Shown here in pieces: positions 1 to 12,900 of a stretch of DNA of 64,000 bases. The translations under genes and the position numbers were made by a program. This DNA is from Paracentrotus lividus (taxonomy: Eukaryota; Echinodermata; Echinoidea; Camarodonta; Echinidae). The notes beneath the pieces are model-generated. The model saw only the letters and a list, made by a program, of their open reading frames with translations. It made no database searches and was not told the DNA's origin. Where the stretch lies: assembly GCA_940671915.1 (NCBI GenBank), contig CALNVZ010002974.1:36670483-36734482 (forward strand), given 5' to 3'. Each line of letters starts with the position of its first letter. Position 1 is the first letter of the stretch.

Positions 1-90
1 CATAGCATTGTTCTTGGGAACAAAAGCAAGGTAAGAGAGGGTCATGTGATTATCTCGTAAATAATAAAATTAGTGCTAATTTTACTAATT
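1..90 (+). mobile_element. Right terminal repeat of a DIRS-like retroelement, cut by the window edge
   Basis: Bases 2-90 match 54471-54559, the right end of the DIRS-like element further along, almost base for base, and both matches stop at ...TTTTACTAAT. This is therefore the end of a second copy of the same family, entering from the left. The rest of that copy, if real, lies outside the window. Confidence 0.7.
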
Positions 91-410
91 AATGATATTG
101 ATATATCCCAATGGATATCTATGGACCTGTAAGAATCTTGAATCTGTAAGTACAGTTAATGTAATTATGAGCAATGGATATAATACAAAGGGGAATAATT
201 ATGCTCTCAAATTGTAAACACAAATCTTTCTACATTACATTACAGCTCCCTCATTACTTCATCGAAGAACTACATGTATTTAGACTCAAGGTAGAACTAT
301 ATGGGGAAAAACATCAACAGGGTCACAAAGGGTCAGACCCTATGTTATTGCATGTAGAGTATGCATACCTATGAATGATAAATACTAATGTTTTGTTATT
401 TGTTTGGCAG
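91..410. other. Intron tail, no gene seen
   Basis: AT-rich intron sequence between the DIRS-like end and exon 1, finishing in a pyrimidine-rich tract and TTTGGCAG acceptor. A short open frame at 174-374 has no recognisable content. Confidence 0.6.
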
Positions 411-496
411 GGGAGAAGATACTCCTACTAACCGGCAGGCTGGTGGTGGATCTGGGGGCAGTATCTGGTTGGAATGCACAAAAATTGATTCTTCAG
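411..496 (+). CDS. Exon 1 (in window): glycine-rich module, GGGSGGSI strand
   Basis: 86 nt after a TTTGGCAG acceptor and before a GTAAAC donor. It reads ...AGGGSGGSIWLECTK..., the GGGSGGSI.I signature repeated across the gene. It enters needing one base of a codon and leaves in phase 1 (final G completed by exon 2). Too short to stand alone; the call rests on the signature and phase fit. Confidence 0.8.
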
Positions 497-866
497 GTAA
501 ACAACATTTAAAGTGATATTCCTGTTGTGAATGTCAAATTGAATTGTGGAAGAAATTGTGTTGGAGTCAATGGAAATGGTTGATTGTACTCACCTAAGTA
601 GTGTTGTATGCTGTAAGTTTTCAGAATCATCAAATGATAAAAAAAAAATATGAATCCCATTCACAGGGAAGAATAATGGTTAATCAGTGAATCTACAAGT
701 GAGATCCCAGAAAAATTTCATTGTTTGAATTTGGTTTTTAATCACTTTGAAATGAGAAACATGTTGATTAATGCATGGAGTTGAACTCATGTGTCGTCGA
801 CACAATCTCTCAGGATTACAGGCATGATTTTCTCCGCGGATCCGCGGATTTCGCGGATTTTGAATT

Positions 867-908
<42 letters not shown>

Positions 909-3900
909 ATGTACATAGCGGAGGTGTTTTTTTCGGCGGTGTTTTTCATTGTGTATTCTGGAAATATTTTCCGCTCTCACTGTGTGTAGAACTTGGAACA
1001 CAAGATTGCTTTGACGAAGTTGCAGCCAAAGAAATCATGAATTTTCTATACCTAAATTTGCAAAATTCGGTCGCTCCGCTCCCTCACTGGTAGCAATTTT
1101 CCTCTTTTTAAAAAATTTCTCTGTCTCATGCCTGGGATTAACGTCGAGAAGTGACGTCACAATATGTGCACAACTAGCACGCATGTATTATGTAATGCAC
1201 AAATTGATATATGTCTGTTTAAACCAAATTATTACCTACCAGGCACCATAGAAGCAGGTGGTGGTGATGGCTATGGATTGGGGGGAGGCGGAGGTGGTGG
1301 TCTCATCAAGGTTTCATATGAAGTTGGCTCCATCATACAAACTCCAAGGTCTTGTGGAGGAATAGGCTACCAGACAGGAGGTCCAGGAATAGTCTTGATT
1401 GAACAGAAGATGACCGGAACCTTTCACAATATGGCAAGTGCTAATTGAGCTATTGTCCTTATTTTTTACAAACCCTGTAGTCCATCTTTCACCAATCACC
1501 TTTCTGGGTCACCTTTGTAATATTTGAATGTGGTCATATGTTTTTCTTTCTTATTTTAATTCTGATGAAAGAGCTTCCTGTTGTATGAAATTAGAGCAAT
1601 AATATATTTTTGAGTCAAAAGTGTGTAATTGTTATATTGAAGCAGAGGAATTTTTCACATGTTGATGTAATGTAATTACATAATATTAGTGAAATGATAA
1701 ATGATCCTAAATATAGAGGAATTGTGATCCAGTAGATGATTTACAGGTCTGATGTTCAAAAGGGTTGTAGTTTAAGTCACTGCTTCTTCACGCATGTCCT
1801 TGTGCAACACATTTACCTTCATTTGCCATACTTGATCCAGTTGAGCTAAATGGGTACATGTAGAAAGAAATTCTATGGCTGATATTCATATAGATATAGA
1901 TAGTCTAGCTAAAAAAGCTGGTTATGATGGAGAGCACGCTTATAAATTTGCAAGGTGGATATGGCCGACTTACATTACAAGAAACATGTAATATTTATTA
2001 TGAAATTAATTTTAGAGATTAGACATTATGTGTCATAAAACGTTCTTTTTATTTCTTTCAATTTTCTTTCATGTAGATGTACATTTCAAATTGTGGGAGA
2101 GAAACAGATCGCTCTGCTCGTGTAGCTGTGCCATTCCCATCTCTCAGCCTGCAGACACTCAATATTCAAGATCAAGGAAGAGCCATCATTTTCTGCACTC
2201 CTGGAGATGTAGAAGTCTGCATGAGTGTTGGACGTGTCGTTGGAGACCGAACTGGCACAATTGAGTTAGACGAGAATGCATCAATGTTTCTTGAGGTTTG
2301 TGGTATCTCTGGCTGTGAGTACGAACACCAAACAGAACTGGATCTCACAATCAGTGTTATTGTTCAGTATGGGTCTTATATAAAGATGCCAAGTCACGTG
2401 ACATTGAGAGACGGTGTGACCTTTGACCTATGCGGGACAGTAGATGGTATTCAAGATGGAAGGGTTGATGTTAAGAGTGGTGGTAGGTTCCTTTCCAACT
2501 ACCCTGCAAGGACTGGACCTCAATCCTCGGAAGTCAGTGATCTTGGCATCCTGCGAATCAACAATGTACACATCTATCAAGATGGTACATTTGATGCATC
2601 ATCGATGTGTTCATATCCCAACATAAAACTTGATCTTGATTTTGCCACCTTTGAAACTCTCTATGGGTCATATTTCAATGGAGGACCCTTTAACCTTATC
2701 ACATCAAATCCAAGCATGGAACCTGCTGGGGATCCGTTACCATACAGCAATTGCACAGACAAAGGAACACTTGAATTGCTGTCGGGTCAGAATTGTACAT
2801 TGTCCCCAGGAATCTATGACTATGCATCCATTGTTATTCATGGAGGAGCTTTCCTGAAGATATTAGGAGATGAAAACGGCACCACGCTGACAGAGATTTC
2901 AGTAGTAGAACTTCACATTTTCCCTGGAGGGCTGATAGATGGAAGAGGTGCAGGGTTGAAATCGTTTGAAGACACATCAACAACCAAAGGCGGCAGCTAT
3001 GGTGGATATGGAGGAAACACTGAACAACATCCTCACGGGAGTGCAATCAACCCAATGGATTATGGCACCTATGGCTCAGGGAGCAGGGGAGGAGCACAGG
3101 TCAAGATAGTTGCCTCCAGGTGTGCTGATATTGATGGAGAAATTATCATGGACGGTGGTGATGTTAGCTTACCTAACCAAGGAGCTGGAAGTGGTGGTAG
3201 CATTTTCATCCAAACACCCTGTCTCAAAGGTTATGGTATCATCTCAAGTCAAGGGGGTAATGCAGCCACAAATGGAGGAGGTGGCGGTGGTGGAAGGATT
3301 TCTGTTCAATTTACAGATGATGGCAACAGCTTTATGGGATCAATGGATGTGGATGGTGGAAGTGGTGGAGGCTCTAGTGGTACTATCTACCTGCAGTCAT
3401 ATAGTGGAGAAAAGCATCTAGTCTTGGCAGGCTTGACTAATACCCCAACCCTCATAACATCTGATATATTGGATAATGTTGGTGAGATTGATATCCTGCA
3501 AATTACTGGTGGATACCACGTGGAATTGGACCTCAACATCACGATTGGAGAATTAAGAGGGGATCTAACCGGTCATGTTATGCTACATAGCAATTACACC
3601 ATCAAGGTAGATTCTGTGGAAAGTCAGGACCTGGGTGCAGAGTGCTCATTTGACATTGGAAAGCATGCTAGATTGATTTTCCCACATTCCATAATCATTC
3701 CCAGAACTTTGAACTTAGAGGGCATATTAATGACTGAATTGTTTATTCTAGGGGAAGGAGCATCTGCTACTCTATCAGGTACCCTCATGACAATATCTAT
3801 TGAATTACGAATGAACTCTGATCTCACTGTGAATAACAATGCCACCATTGGTCAGATGGCTTCACCTGGAAACATGAGCCTTACCAGTCTTATCATCGAT

Positions 3901-6900
3901 GTTAATGCCCATCTGGCCCTAAGTGAAAGCTACTCTATCAATGCACTAGACTTTGAAATGCACGAGAATTCAGCATTGAGTGTCAATTCGGACATGAAGA
4001 TTTTATCCATCAACTGTCAGGATGTCTACATTGCTTGGGGTGCCCATATTTCTGTAGATGCTGGTGGACATATCGATGGAATGGGTAGTCCTCCAGACCA
4101 TAGATCTGGTGCCAGTCATGGTGGTGAAGGAGGTGTATATGCAGGAACAGCTGGTCCAACTTATGGTTCTACATCCTCACCTTCTATGTTAGGAAGCGGA
4201 GTCACGTATGGCTCTTCAGAAGTTCGCGGAGGAGGAGCAATTTCTATCGAGGTAGAATTTGATTTGATATTGGAAGGGATGTTATCTGCAGATGGACAAA
4301 GGTCTCTGAGTGGCATTGGTGGTGGCTCTGGAGGAAGTGTTAACCTCAAAGTGAATGGTGTCCTAGAAGGTCATGGTACAATTAGTGCCAATGGAGGTGC
4401 AGGAAGTAACTCGGTAGGTGGAGGAGGAGGAGGTCGAATTTCAGTTTCATCCCGCCATGATAATTTTTACGGTATCATGGAAGCTTATGGAGCTAATGGA
4501 CACTCCAACGGTGCCGCTGGTACAATTTATGTAACCACTCTGACAGGTACCTTCACGTCTACATCCTCCTTTGTTGTTGATAATGCAGGTATCATTGCCA
4601 CCGGCAGTACAGTCTTTGATACAAACGAGGTAGAAGTCATTATTGATAAGGTTGTCATAAGGCGATATGGCCAGCTGAAGGTTAACAGTCCCCCACACTC
4701 TGCTGTTCGATTCCTGGACTTGGAAGGAGATAATACAGGAATACTACATGCTTCTGCTAACCAGACACTGTTTGTAGCATTAGAACAAGCGATTGCAACC
4801 TTCTACTACCTGACATGTGCCCTTGAAGTAGCGGAAAGTGCTGAGGTATACCTACCTCCAAACATTTACATCTCAAAATCGTTGGCAACAGAAACATCTT
4901 TTAATCTTGCTGGTCAATTGACAGGTGTGGCAAACCTTGTGATTGGAGCAAGAGCATCTATGAAGGTTTCCACTGCAGCTCATTCTGCAATTGTTGTTCC
5001 TGGTAGTGAACCAAATATTGACCCACCAGGAACTTTCTCTGCAACATCAATTCAGGTTCATGGACATGGCCAACTAGAATTTGAGTACTCTACAGAAACA
5101 TCAATCAAACTGGAATTGTTGAGTGGGTTGCATGTCAGATATGGTGGAACAGTTAAAGCTGGATGGTTGGAGATTAATGCTCCTTCTGTGGAAGTGGAAT
5201 ATGGAGGAACGATATCATGTACTGGAGGAGGATTTGGACCTGGTTTGGGTCCATGCCCAGGTCAGAGTAATCCAGGAGGTGGTTCTGGTGCTTGTCATGG
5301 TGGCTCAGGTGGACGGGCATCCAGTGGGGCAACAACCACTAATCTGGTAATAGGTAGCCTGTATGGTACCAAGGACTTTGGAAGTGGGGGTGGCAGTAGT
5401 GGTTCTGGAACTGGCGGGATTGGTGGAGGAGTGGTTTCCATTTCTTCACAGGCCATACGGATCGATGGCACAGTTAGCGCTAATGGTCAGGGAGGAAATG
5501 GAGCAGGTGGTGGAGGAAGTGGAGGTGCTGTTCACATCACATCAGAATCATGCACAGGATCAGGTCTTGTCCACGTTATTGGTGGTAATGCGATTGGAGG
5601 AGGTGGAGGAGGAGGGGGTCGCATTGCCATTTTCCTTTCTTCTGCAAGCAATTTCAAAGGCACCTTTGTCACCCATGGTGGAACTGCAACAAGGAGCAAC
5701 CAAGAAGGATCATCTGGCACAGCTCTCCTGCAAACTAAAATTGGAATCACTACTTCAAATGAACTTTACATCAACAACGAGGGTGCTCTTTCAGTTCTCC
5801 CGCTTGTAACCTTGATAAATGAGACACAGGATGAACCCCATACCTTCTCCATGTTGACCCTTCTAAACAATGTTCGTCTAGAAGTTGATGGGGAGGGTGT
5901 TGAGGTTGTGGTTGACAGTCTTATAAGTGATGCATCCTGCCAGATTCAGGTCCATGACACCATGATCCTGAGCTTGGAGACTGAACAGGATGCAGGTGTC
6001 TTCCATTGCAGCTTCCTTGTGGATACTGAGGGTGAACTCAGACTTCCATCCAGTGTGACCTTTCAGGGTACAAGCAACAACTTTGCTGGTAAGAAATGTT
6101 GCTAGATGGTTAGTGCAATGTAGGGATACATTAAAAGATTTGAAGAACCCCAAATGCATAATAGTTGGAAATTATAATAATAGTAAGGTCTTGATAATAG
6201 TATGGTCACTTATAATCTGAATCTTGCTTCTAAATACCCACGATGTCATTGAGACAGCTAGGGTATTTGTGTGACATAACTTATCAGATGCTTTCATACT
6301 ATGAGCAATGATATCTTGATGTCCTGATATCCTTGCCTGGTGCTGGAGGCATTATGTTTATTGAATCCATAATAATAATAATAATAATAGTTACATTATA
6401 TAGCGCTTAATACATATATCCACCTTGGTGTTTCTAAGTGCTTATAGTGTTGACTAATCCATCCTTCTTTTTTTGTCACAGACACTTTATCCCTGCTATA
6501 GCTTTTAAACATAAAATGGACTTCAGTCAAACAATCTGAAGTATGACTAAAGACAGAATATGTCTTTGTTTGATTCTCCCAGTGTCCAAATTTATGGATT
6601 AAACCAAGCTTATTATTCATGGTGTCTTCCCCAAGCTGTTGATATTGAGTATTTTAATAAGTAAGCACTTCAAATATTTGTGCAACCGGTGGACCTTATC
6701 CTTTGAATTCATATAGAAAAGTATTATCATATTACAATTCTTTCTAGAATTTGTTAATGTATCAGAAATCTGTAGGAACAATACATTCACATGTCTTCTT
6801 TATTTGATAGGTACTTTAACCAACATCTTTGAGCTTGTGGTTGGTAGCAACCAAGTTCTCTCGCTCTCCACTGAGGCTCGTATAGCCGTGTATGTTGGGG

Positions 6901-9900
6901 GTAGCTATACCTTCATCTCACCTCGCGGTGTCTACAGCCTTGCATCTATCATCATCCAGGAGCACGCTACTCTATCCCTTTCTGGAATGAGTGCTAACAT
7001 GTCTGTAGGAAGACTGCAGATAGATTATGGAGGAACTCTTGAAGTGCCTAGACTGTACTTGGAGGGCAGTGAGGTTATGGTTAATCCAGGAGGAGCTATT
7101 GAATTGACAGGAGGCAGCTTAGGTGGACCAGGACAGGGTGTGGTATGTAATTTACCTTAATTACCTTACCGTAATTTACGTTAATAAGTATTACCTTTCA
7201 AGAGTTGTACATGAATATCCAATGCAGGAATGTCAATTGTAGGACGTCGATCGTTGTCATACAGGTCATGACTGACCCTTTGTAACCCTGTTGATGATTT
7301 TTTTTTTTCTAAACAATTGGTCTTGAGCCATGCATTGAGCTGTGACAAGGGGTAGGCCTGTCAATTGTTTTATGCCATCTGTCAATCTGAGTGGGATGTA
7401 TGAAGCTATAGAATGTACTCTAAGATCATGAACAAGAAACAGAGTCAATTAAAGCAGGAGATGGAGGAATTGCCTTCAAGAATATTGGAGCACTACTATG
7501 ACCAAAACTGCATGGGATGTATTAAATTGAAGAGGAAACCTTCCTTAGATACCCAGAACTAGGTAGATATATAGGATATAAATGTCTGTAAACTGAATCT
7601 CTAAATGATTAGATATCCATAAACAGCAAACCAATATACAGCAGACCTATTTTGATGTTGATGTAAAAGAAGAGCATGGAGCGTCGAACCTTTCATGTAT
7701 GTTGAACAGTGATTTAACTTAACTATTTTGTATGTATTTATGTATTACTGTTGGATTACCATATTTTTCCTGGCCTTCTCACTTTCATAGAACGGAACTG
7801 GCGGAGGTCATGGGGGTTATGGAGGGTCACCTGAGGGTGTCAACATGCCAGGAGGCGTGGCCTATGGTGATGTCATGAGACCTGAAAGAGGGGGTAGCCA
7901 AGGAGGAAATGGAAGCACTGGATCAGGTGGAGCTGGAGGGGGATTTTTGTCCATTATTCTTACAGGAGTTGCGACCATTAATGGTAAGATCAAAGACATA
8001 GACATATAAAAAATATTTTAAGACAGAAAGCAGTACATGTGAGATAAATCTGTGGTTATTCAAAAAATTCTTTTGGAATGATAGGCCTACACATACGTAT
8101 ATTTATGTTTTTGAGATTATTAGTATTCATTGTAGGTATTTATTTATAATTTTGAGATATAAGAGGAATGTCACTTAATGTGGAAACATTAATTATGTAC
8201 TTGATGATTGATGTGTTTATGTTGTGGATGAATTTTATTTGTCTGATTGCAACAAAGAACTTTGTGGACCATACACCATCTACCTGCCTTTGGTAGTTGC
8301 TGTTTGCTACTTTAATACACATATTATACTGTCTTTTTGTAAAGAACCACACAGAAACTTCATGCACATTACTGTAGTATATTTTATAGGATTATATGCC
8401 ATGGATACTTCATGATTAATGAATTGCAAATTTGCCATCTCCAATTTCAAAAACAACTACTGAGCCATTGATATTCAATGCATCCTTTTTTTTCCACCAT
8501 GCAGGCATGATCACAGTTGATGGTAAACCAGGAGTAGGATCCAGTGGAGGAGGCAGCGGAGGTGGTATCATCATGGACGTACAGGATTTGAACGGATATG
8601 GTTCTATCAGGGCACAAGGAGGAGCAGGAGCTGGAATCGGTGGTGGAGGTTCTGGAGGAAGGATTTCCATTCATTCTCAAAACATGTGAGAGTTTTTTTT
8701 CTTCAATATCAACAAAATTGAATAAAAATGTATATCCCTGTCCTAATGAGGCTTATTGCATTGAAATACATGCATATCTTTTTCCCAGTTGGGCTTATTG
8801 TAGTCAAATACATATATATCCTTGTCCTAATGGGGCTTATTGCAGTCAAGTACATGTATATCCCTGTCCTAATGGGGCTTATTGCAGTCAAGTACATGTA
8901 TATCCCTGTCCTAATGGGGTTTATTGCAGTCAAGTACATGCATATCTCTGTCCTAATGGGGCTTATTGCAGTCAAGTACATGTATATCCCTGTCCTAATG
9001 GGGCTTATTGCAGTCAAGTACATGTTTATTCCCTGTCATAGTTGGGCTTATTGCAGTCAAGTACATGTATATCCCTATCCTAATGGGGCTTATTGCAGTC
9101 AAGTACATGTACAGTTGTCCGCAAAATTGTTCATACCCCTGTCATTTTTCAAGTTTTTTTAGTCGTACTCCTAAATGAATACGTTTCGTCAAAATTTCTG
9201 TTGATAAGTTTGTTACTAACAATAGAACAATTAGGACAATTTGAAATTGTGATAAATTTGGTATTCTAGGGGTATTTTGTTCACAGATTTACTAAAAACG
9301 CCATGTTCATAATTATTAATACCCTGTAGGGGTGCCAAATCTAATTTATTATTTAATCATCTCGATTATAATTATTTATTTAAACTTCAACCTAAAATAG
9401 TTCTTGTGAATGTCCAGAACCATCATTCATGTCTTCCGGGGTTTTTGACCAATGCATCCTCTGGAAAACGTCCAGGCTGTGTAAGGTTGCATGGTCTTTG
9501 AGCTATTTTGTGAGTCTTCAACTTCCCAGACGCATTTCTTAGGGGATTCTTGTCAGGTCATCGAATTTTCTTCACCAGATCATTCATTATGATTGTCCTT
9601 GAACTACTTCTTGACTAACTTGGCCGTATGCTTCTGCACTTCGTCCTGTTGATATGTCAAATGCTGTCCAAGGTAACATTAACAAGCATACTTCTTCAAG
9701 TTTTCATCCGGGATCTTAATAAAAATGTCTTCACCGGGATGCCTCCTATTCTGAACAGATTCCCAGTGCTACCCGCACTGATAATCCCCCATCGCAGTTC
9801 TATGTGAATGCCACTTGCTAAAATCGGGACACTGTTCTTTAGATTGAAGGATTCATCTTTGTTTTGCCAAATTGAAGAAAGTCCATAGCACTAGTAAATT

Positions 9901-12900
9901 CTTATTTTCTCTCATCAACTTTTATAATTATGGTCGAAAAAGTAAAATTCTGGTTGGAATGAGGTCAGGAACTGTCCAGAGGCCTTACAGTGGGTCTGAC
10001 TGCAAAACTGGAGTCTGTATTGGGAAATGTCTGTATAGATATCCTCTATGCAGTATTCGCTCATTGGCACCTTCGTCTCTGGGAGGTCAGTGGTATCCAT
10101 TCCAACTTTGGTTGTGATCTGGGGGTTGTTGTAGACCTCTCAGTATACTTATTTGGCAATTCAAAGAGACACCTTGCACTTTTAGTCTTGCCCATGGAAG
10201 CTTTTTCCAAATTATCTTACATCTGGTGCACATAAAAGAAGCATTTGAGTGTCAAATCAGGGACTAAAAAGTGTGGGTAGAGTGGTTATTTTATTTCAAT
10301 AACATTCATATGAATGTTCCTAAGTGAAAAATTCAAAGTCCTGACAAGAAACCAACAACAAAGGGGTTAGGACGCTGAAGACTCACAAGATGGCTCAAAA
10401 ACCATGTAACCTGACTCAGCCTGGAGGTTTTCCAGAGGAGGTTCTAGGCCGCCATTTGCAATTTTCATGGCCCAAAAATTATTTGTACACTTCAAAAGAT
10501 GGGTTTTTGAAGGAGTGTTTAAAATTTTTGGGGGACTTCTCTGACTTCCAGGGCAGTCATCAACCTCCTTGGCATACTGTTGACCAATTTAGCACTCAGT
10601 TCACCGCCAATATCATTCCAAGTTCGCTGGAGCGTGTCCTGGAGCTGCTGGAGGTTGGATGGTGAGTCAAGAGGGCGCTGTCGCTTCAGATGACCTCTCA
10701 TGTGCTAAATGGGGATTAAATCTGGGATCTGAGGTGCCTTTTCTAGCTTCTTAACAAGTTTCTGCTAAAATAATGCTTTAATATGCTTCGCCGCATGCTT
10801 GGGGTCCCTATCATGTTGGAACACAACTTGAAGACCACTCAGCCTTTACGCCAGTGGGAGCCTCTAAGAGGCAAAAATAGTCTCATGGACATCGGTTTTC
10901 ATGATGATATTGATAAACAGACAGTAAGCAATTAAATATTGCAATTTGCGACCAAAGAAAATTGCATCCAAGGCCACAGAGGCTGAGGAATGACTGGGTT
11001 CCCTCAAGAGTGTCTGCAATAGGCTAAACGGCTACATGACTATTAGTGGAATAATTGGCAAGAAAGAAGCCAAATGTAAGGGACAGTTTTTGCAAAACAA
11101 CATGTGAACAAGCCTACAGATTTCTAGCACTCTGTCATAAGACCTAATAAGCGCAAAAGTGATTGGATATGATGCACGGGACCATGTGTGTCTTGTAGGA
11201 AGCTTTCAGTCAGTCATGCTTGGAGCCAAGAGTGAGGTATAGTGGAGGATGTTTCATGATTTTGAGTTGTATGTCAGCCAGTAGAGTTGGAGAGATAAAT
11301 TTTATAACATGGCATCATGAATTCTGAAGCCATTAGGATATCCTTGCCCCTCAGAATGGCTCAGATGCTCCCATCTGCCTCAAGTCTGAATGGTCGTCAA
11401 TTTACGGTCCAATATAACAATGACCCCAAGAACACAGCAAGCCATATTAAAGCAATATCGCAACACAAACATGTTAAGCTGCAAGACAGGGCACCTCTCA
11501 GCCCAGATTTAGTCCGCATTTAGCACATGAGAGGTGATCTGAAGCGACAGCGCCCTCTAGACTGACCATCCAACATCCAGCAGCTCCAGGACACGCTCCA
11601 GCGAACTTGGAATGGTATTGGCCGTGAATTGAGTGCTAAATTGGTCGACAGTATGCCAAGAATGTTGATGACTGTCCTGGAAGCCAAAGAAGACCCCAAA
11701 GTTTTAAGCACTCCTTTAAAAACCCATGTTCTAAAGTGTACAAATAATTTTTGGGCCATGAAAATTGTAAATGGCGGCCTAGAACTTCCGAGACTGGCGG
11801 AACATTTGAGATTTAGTGTTTAAGTGATAGTAACATTACCTACCATTTGATATAAATAGTAAGTAAAATTTCAAACCAACGTCGATTTATGGTAATTCCA
11901 TTTTTTCAAAGTGTACAAATAATTTTGGGGACACTGTATATCCCTGTCCTATGGGGCTTATTGCAGTCAAGTAACATGTATATCCCCATCATAATGGGGC
12001 TTATTGCAGTCAAGTACATATATATCCCTGTCCTAATGGGGCTTATTGCAGTCAAGTACATATACCCTGTCCTAATGGGGCTTATTGCAGTCAAGTACAT
12101 GGATATCCCTGCCTATGGGGCTTATTGCAGTCAAGAACATATACATCCTGTCCTAATGGGGCTTATTGCAGTCAAGTACATGTATATCCTTGTCCTAATG
12201 GGGCTTATTGCACTCTATTACATTTATATCCTTGTCTTTGCAGTCAAGTACATGTATATCCTGTCCTAATGGGGCTTATTGCAGTCAAGTACATGGATAT
12301 CCCTGTCCTAATGGGGCTTATTGCAGTCAAGAACATATACATCCTGTCCTAATGGGGCTTATTGCACTCTATTACATTTATATCCTTGTCTTATTGCAGT
12401 CAAGTACATGTATATCCCTGTCATAATGGGGCTTTATTGCAGTCAAGTACATGTAATCCTGTCCTAATGGGGCTATTGCAGTCAAGTACATGTATATCCC
12501 TGTCCTAATGGGGCTTATTGCAGTCAAGTACATGTATACCCCATCATAATGGGCTTATTGCAGTCAAGTACATGATATCCCCATCATAATGGGGCTTATT
12601 GCAGTCAAGTACATGTATACCCTGTCCTAATGGGGCTTATTGCAATCAGGTATATGTATATCCCTGTCTGGCGTAATGGGCTCATTGAGCGATTTCACGT
12701 TCGGTGTTATAATCGGTGTTAGTGTTTATTTTGGAGCAGAAGTCTGATCTAACACGAACGTGAAATGGAAATAAAATCAGTCGGTGTTAGGTGTTGACCT
12801 CTAAATTTTGATGTATTCCGTTGGCTGGTGTTTCATTTCGTGTCAAATGTCGTCTGCTGAACCGAGCTCTGCAGCCGGTGTTAAATTTCGTGCAAATTCC

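Larger units (their letters stand above)
9112..11936. mobile_element. Tc1/mariner-like DNA transposon complex, defective
   Basis: Left end CAGTTGTCCGCAAAATTGTT and right end, read on the minus strand, CAGTGTCCCCAAAATTATTT are related inverted ends. Each is next to TA (9110-9111 and 11937-11938). The flanks are halves of one minisatellite unit, so the insertion is exact. At 2.8 kb it is longer than a usual Tc1 element (1.3-1.7 kb) and holds parts of at least three transposase copies: minus strand near 9590-9670 (QQDEVQKHTAKLVKK followed by a stop), minus strand about 10400-10930 (FQHDRDPKHAAKHIKA), and plus strand about 11310-11790 (VQYNNDPKNTASHIKA, with Asn where a catalytic Asp is expected). 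It looks like one element into which another inserted, or a fold-back of two copies. No copy appears intact. Confidence 0.8.

Noticed and set aside
791-1093. Open frame rich in Phe at the poly-T tract
   Set aside because: Made by a homopolymer; no coding features.
2444-5809. Short open frames in other frames and on the minus strand of exon 3 (and likewise in exons 10, 16, 20 and 31)
   Set aside because: They are shadows of glycine- or cysteine-rich coding sequence and are shorter and less regular than the host frame.
8598-9162. Open frames with repeated CPNGAYCSQVHVYP or VLMGLIAVKYMYIP peptides
   Set aside because: They come from the 42-bp minisatellite, whose unit length is a multiple of three and is open in several frames on both strands. 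No splice sites or conserved host content.
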